Shown: positions 32,038-32,248 of the stretch, piece by piece
Layout: each line of letters opens with the position of its first letter
How positions within the stretch are numbered: position 1 is the stretch's first letter
Assembly: GCF_012927415.1 (NCBI RefSeq)
Contig: NZ_JABBPF010000010.1
Location: forward strand, 1 to 32,248
DNA length: 32,248 nucleotides
Reading direction: 5' to 3'
Source of the DNA: Polaromonas sp.
Lineage (GTDB): Bacteria > Pseudomonadota > Gammaproteobacteria > Burkholderiales > Burkholderiaceae_C
Made by a program: the position numbers and the translations under genes
Notes under the pieces: model-generated
What the model saw: the letters and a program-made list of their open reading frames with translations, nothing else
The model's database searches: none
Told to the model about the DNA's origin: nothing

Positions 32038-32066
32038 TTGGACAAGTGGTAAGACCAATTGATAAT
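32038..32066 (+). promoter_or_regulatory. Promoter of the short-chain dehydrogenase gene
   Basis: TTGGAC (32038-32043), a 17-base spacer and GATAAT (32061-32066), close to the sigma-70 consensus; a start near 32073 is expected, about 40 bp before ATG 32116. Confidence 0.6.
32047..32057. promoter_or_regulatory. FadR/GntR-type operator
   Basis: TGGTAAGACCA, a perfect palindrome of the TGGT-N3-ACCA form recognised by FadR-type GntR regulators. It occupies the spacer between the -35 and -10 boxes, where a bound repressor would block RNA polymerase. The divergent gene on the other side encodes such a regulator. Confidence 0.6.
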
Positions 32067-32115
32067 CCCATGAAAGGCGTTCGGCAACATCGGGCAAAAC
32101 CCTGTAGGAGCATTC

Positions 32116-32248
32116 ATGAGACTTGAAGGAAAAACTGCGCTGGTCACAGCGGCCGGTCAGGGCATAGGGCGCGCCAGCGCCCTGGCGCTCGCGGCAGAAG
32201 GCGCGCGGGTCTGGGCGACTGACGTCCACGCCGCGCTGCTGGAATGTT
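32116..32248 (+). CDS. Short-chain dehydrogenase (SDR), 5' part only
   Basis: Only the first 44 residues are in the window; the gene continues beyond. [20 protein letters not shown] carries the NAD-binding loop with TAAGQGIG in place of the usual TGxxxGIG, followed by [13 protein letters not shown]. The TAAGQGIG variant and EGARVxATD are typical of the SDR subgroup containing 2-keto-3-deoxy-L-fuconate dehydrogenase and the BDH2-type hydroxybutyrate dehydrogenase. A role in sugar-acid breakdown with the divergent operon is likely. TAGGAG (32105-32110) before the ATG supports the start. Confidence 0.85.
   Translation, partial: MRLEGKTALVTAAGQGIGRASALALAAEGARVWATDVHAALLEC

Overview
The window is a GC-rich stretch of a bacterial chromosome. 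Gene content and style fit a betaproteobacterium of the Burkholderiales, probably Comamonadaceae close to Polaromonas or Rhodoferax. The clues are an Xps-type lipoprotein GspD, argB next to slmA, a small Burkholderiales-style H-NS protein, and a family of short GCTAT/ATAGC palindromes that I recall from that family. This placement is inference from family resemblance, not from a search. I saw no rRNA, tRNA or CRISPR.

Layout. (1) 1-2510: the tail of an unidentified gene, then gspD, the outer-membrane secretin of a type II secretion system. (2) 2511-6825: three paralogous secreted proteins of about 310 aa, all on the + strand, each with its own long leader and most with a strong terminator. Their upstream regions share sequence blocks at almost fixed spacing, although the sequence between the blocks has diverged. 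(3) 6872-10729: two tandem paralogous lipoproteins with Asp-box (BNR) repeats and a shared C-terminal domain, each with its own terminator. (4) 10742-11296: a MITE-like inverted-repeat element next to a decayed mazF toxin gene.

(5) 11426-26668: a surface-polysaccharide (O-antigen type) locus. It holds a methyltransferase-like/GNAT fusion, a small membrane protein, the complete dTDP-L-rhamnose set (rfbB, rfbD, rfbA, rfbC), a Wzx-type flippase, a methyltransferase, three family-2 glycosyltransferases, a sugar-nucleotide reductase/epimerase, an initiating sugar-phosphate transferase, an H-NS-like protein and a WbpM/CapD-type 4,6-dehydratase. Together these would make dTDP-L-rhamnose and a UDP-6-deoxy-HexNAc, prime a lipid carrier, add sugars and flip the product. 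No polymerase or ligase is visible. Two broken vapBC toxin-antitoxin loci lie between intact rfb genes; with the mazF remnant this makes three decayed type II toxin-antitoxin systems within about 5.2 kb.

(6) 26744-28600: housekeeping genes argB (arginine synthesis) and slmA (nucleoid occlusion). (7) 28634-32248: a sugar-acid catabolism region. A minus-strand operon (FadR-type regulator, UxaA-family dehydratase, Ldh-family dehydrogenase) is divergent from a short-chain dehydrogenase that runs off the window. A perfect FadR-type half-site palindrome sits between the -35 and -10 boxes of the divergent promoter.

The most unusual material is the conserved leader/promoter architecture of the three secreted paralogues, the toxin-antitoxin graveyard in the polysaccharide locus, the MITE-like element, and a 42-codon ORF joined by ATGA overlaps to both of its neighbours.
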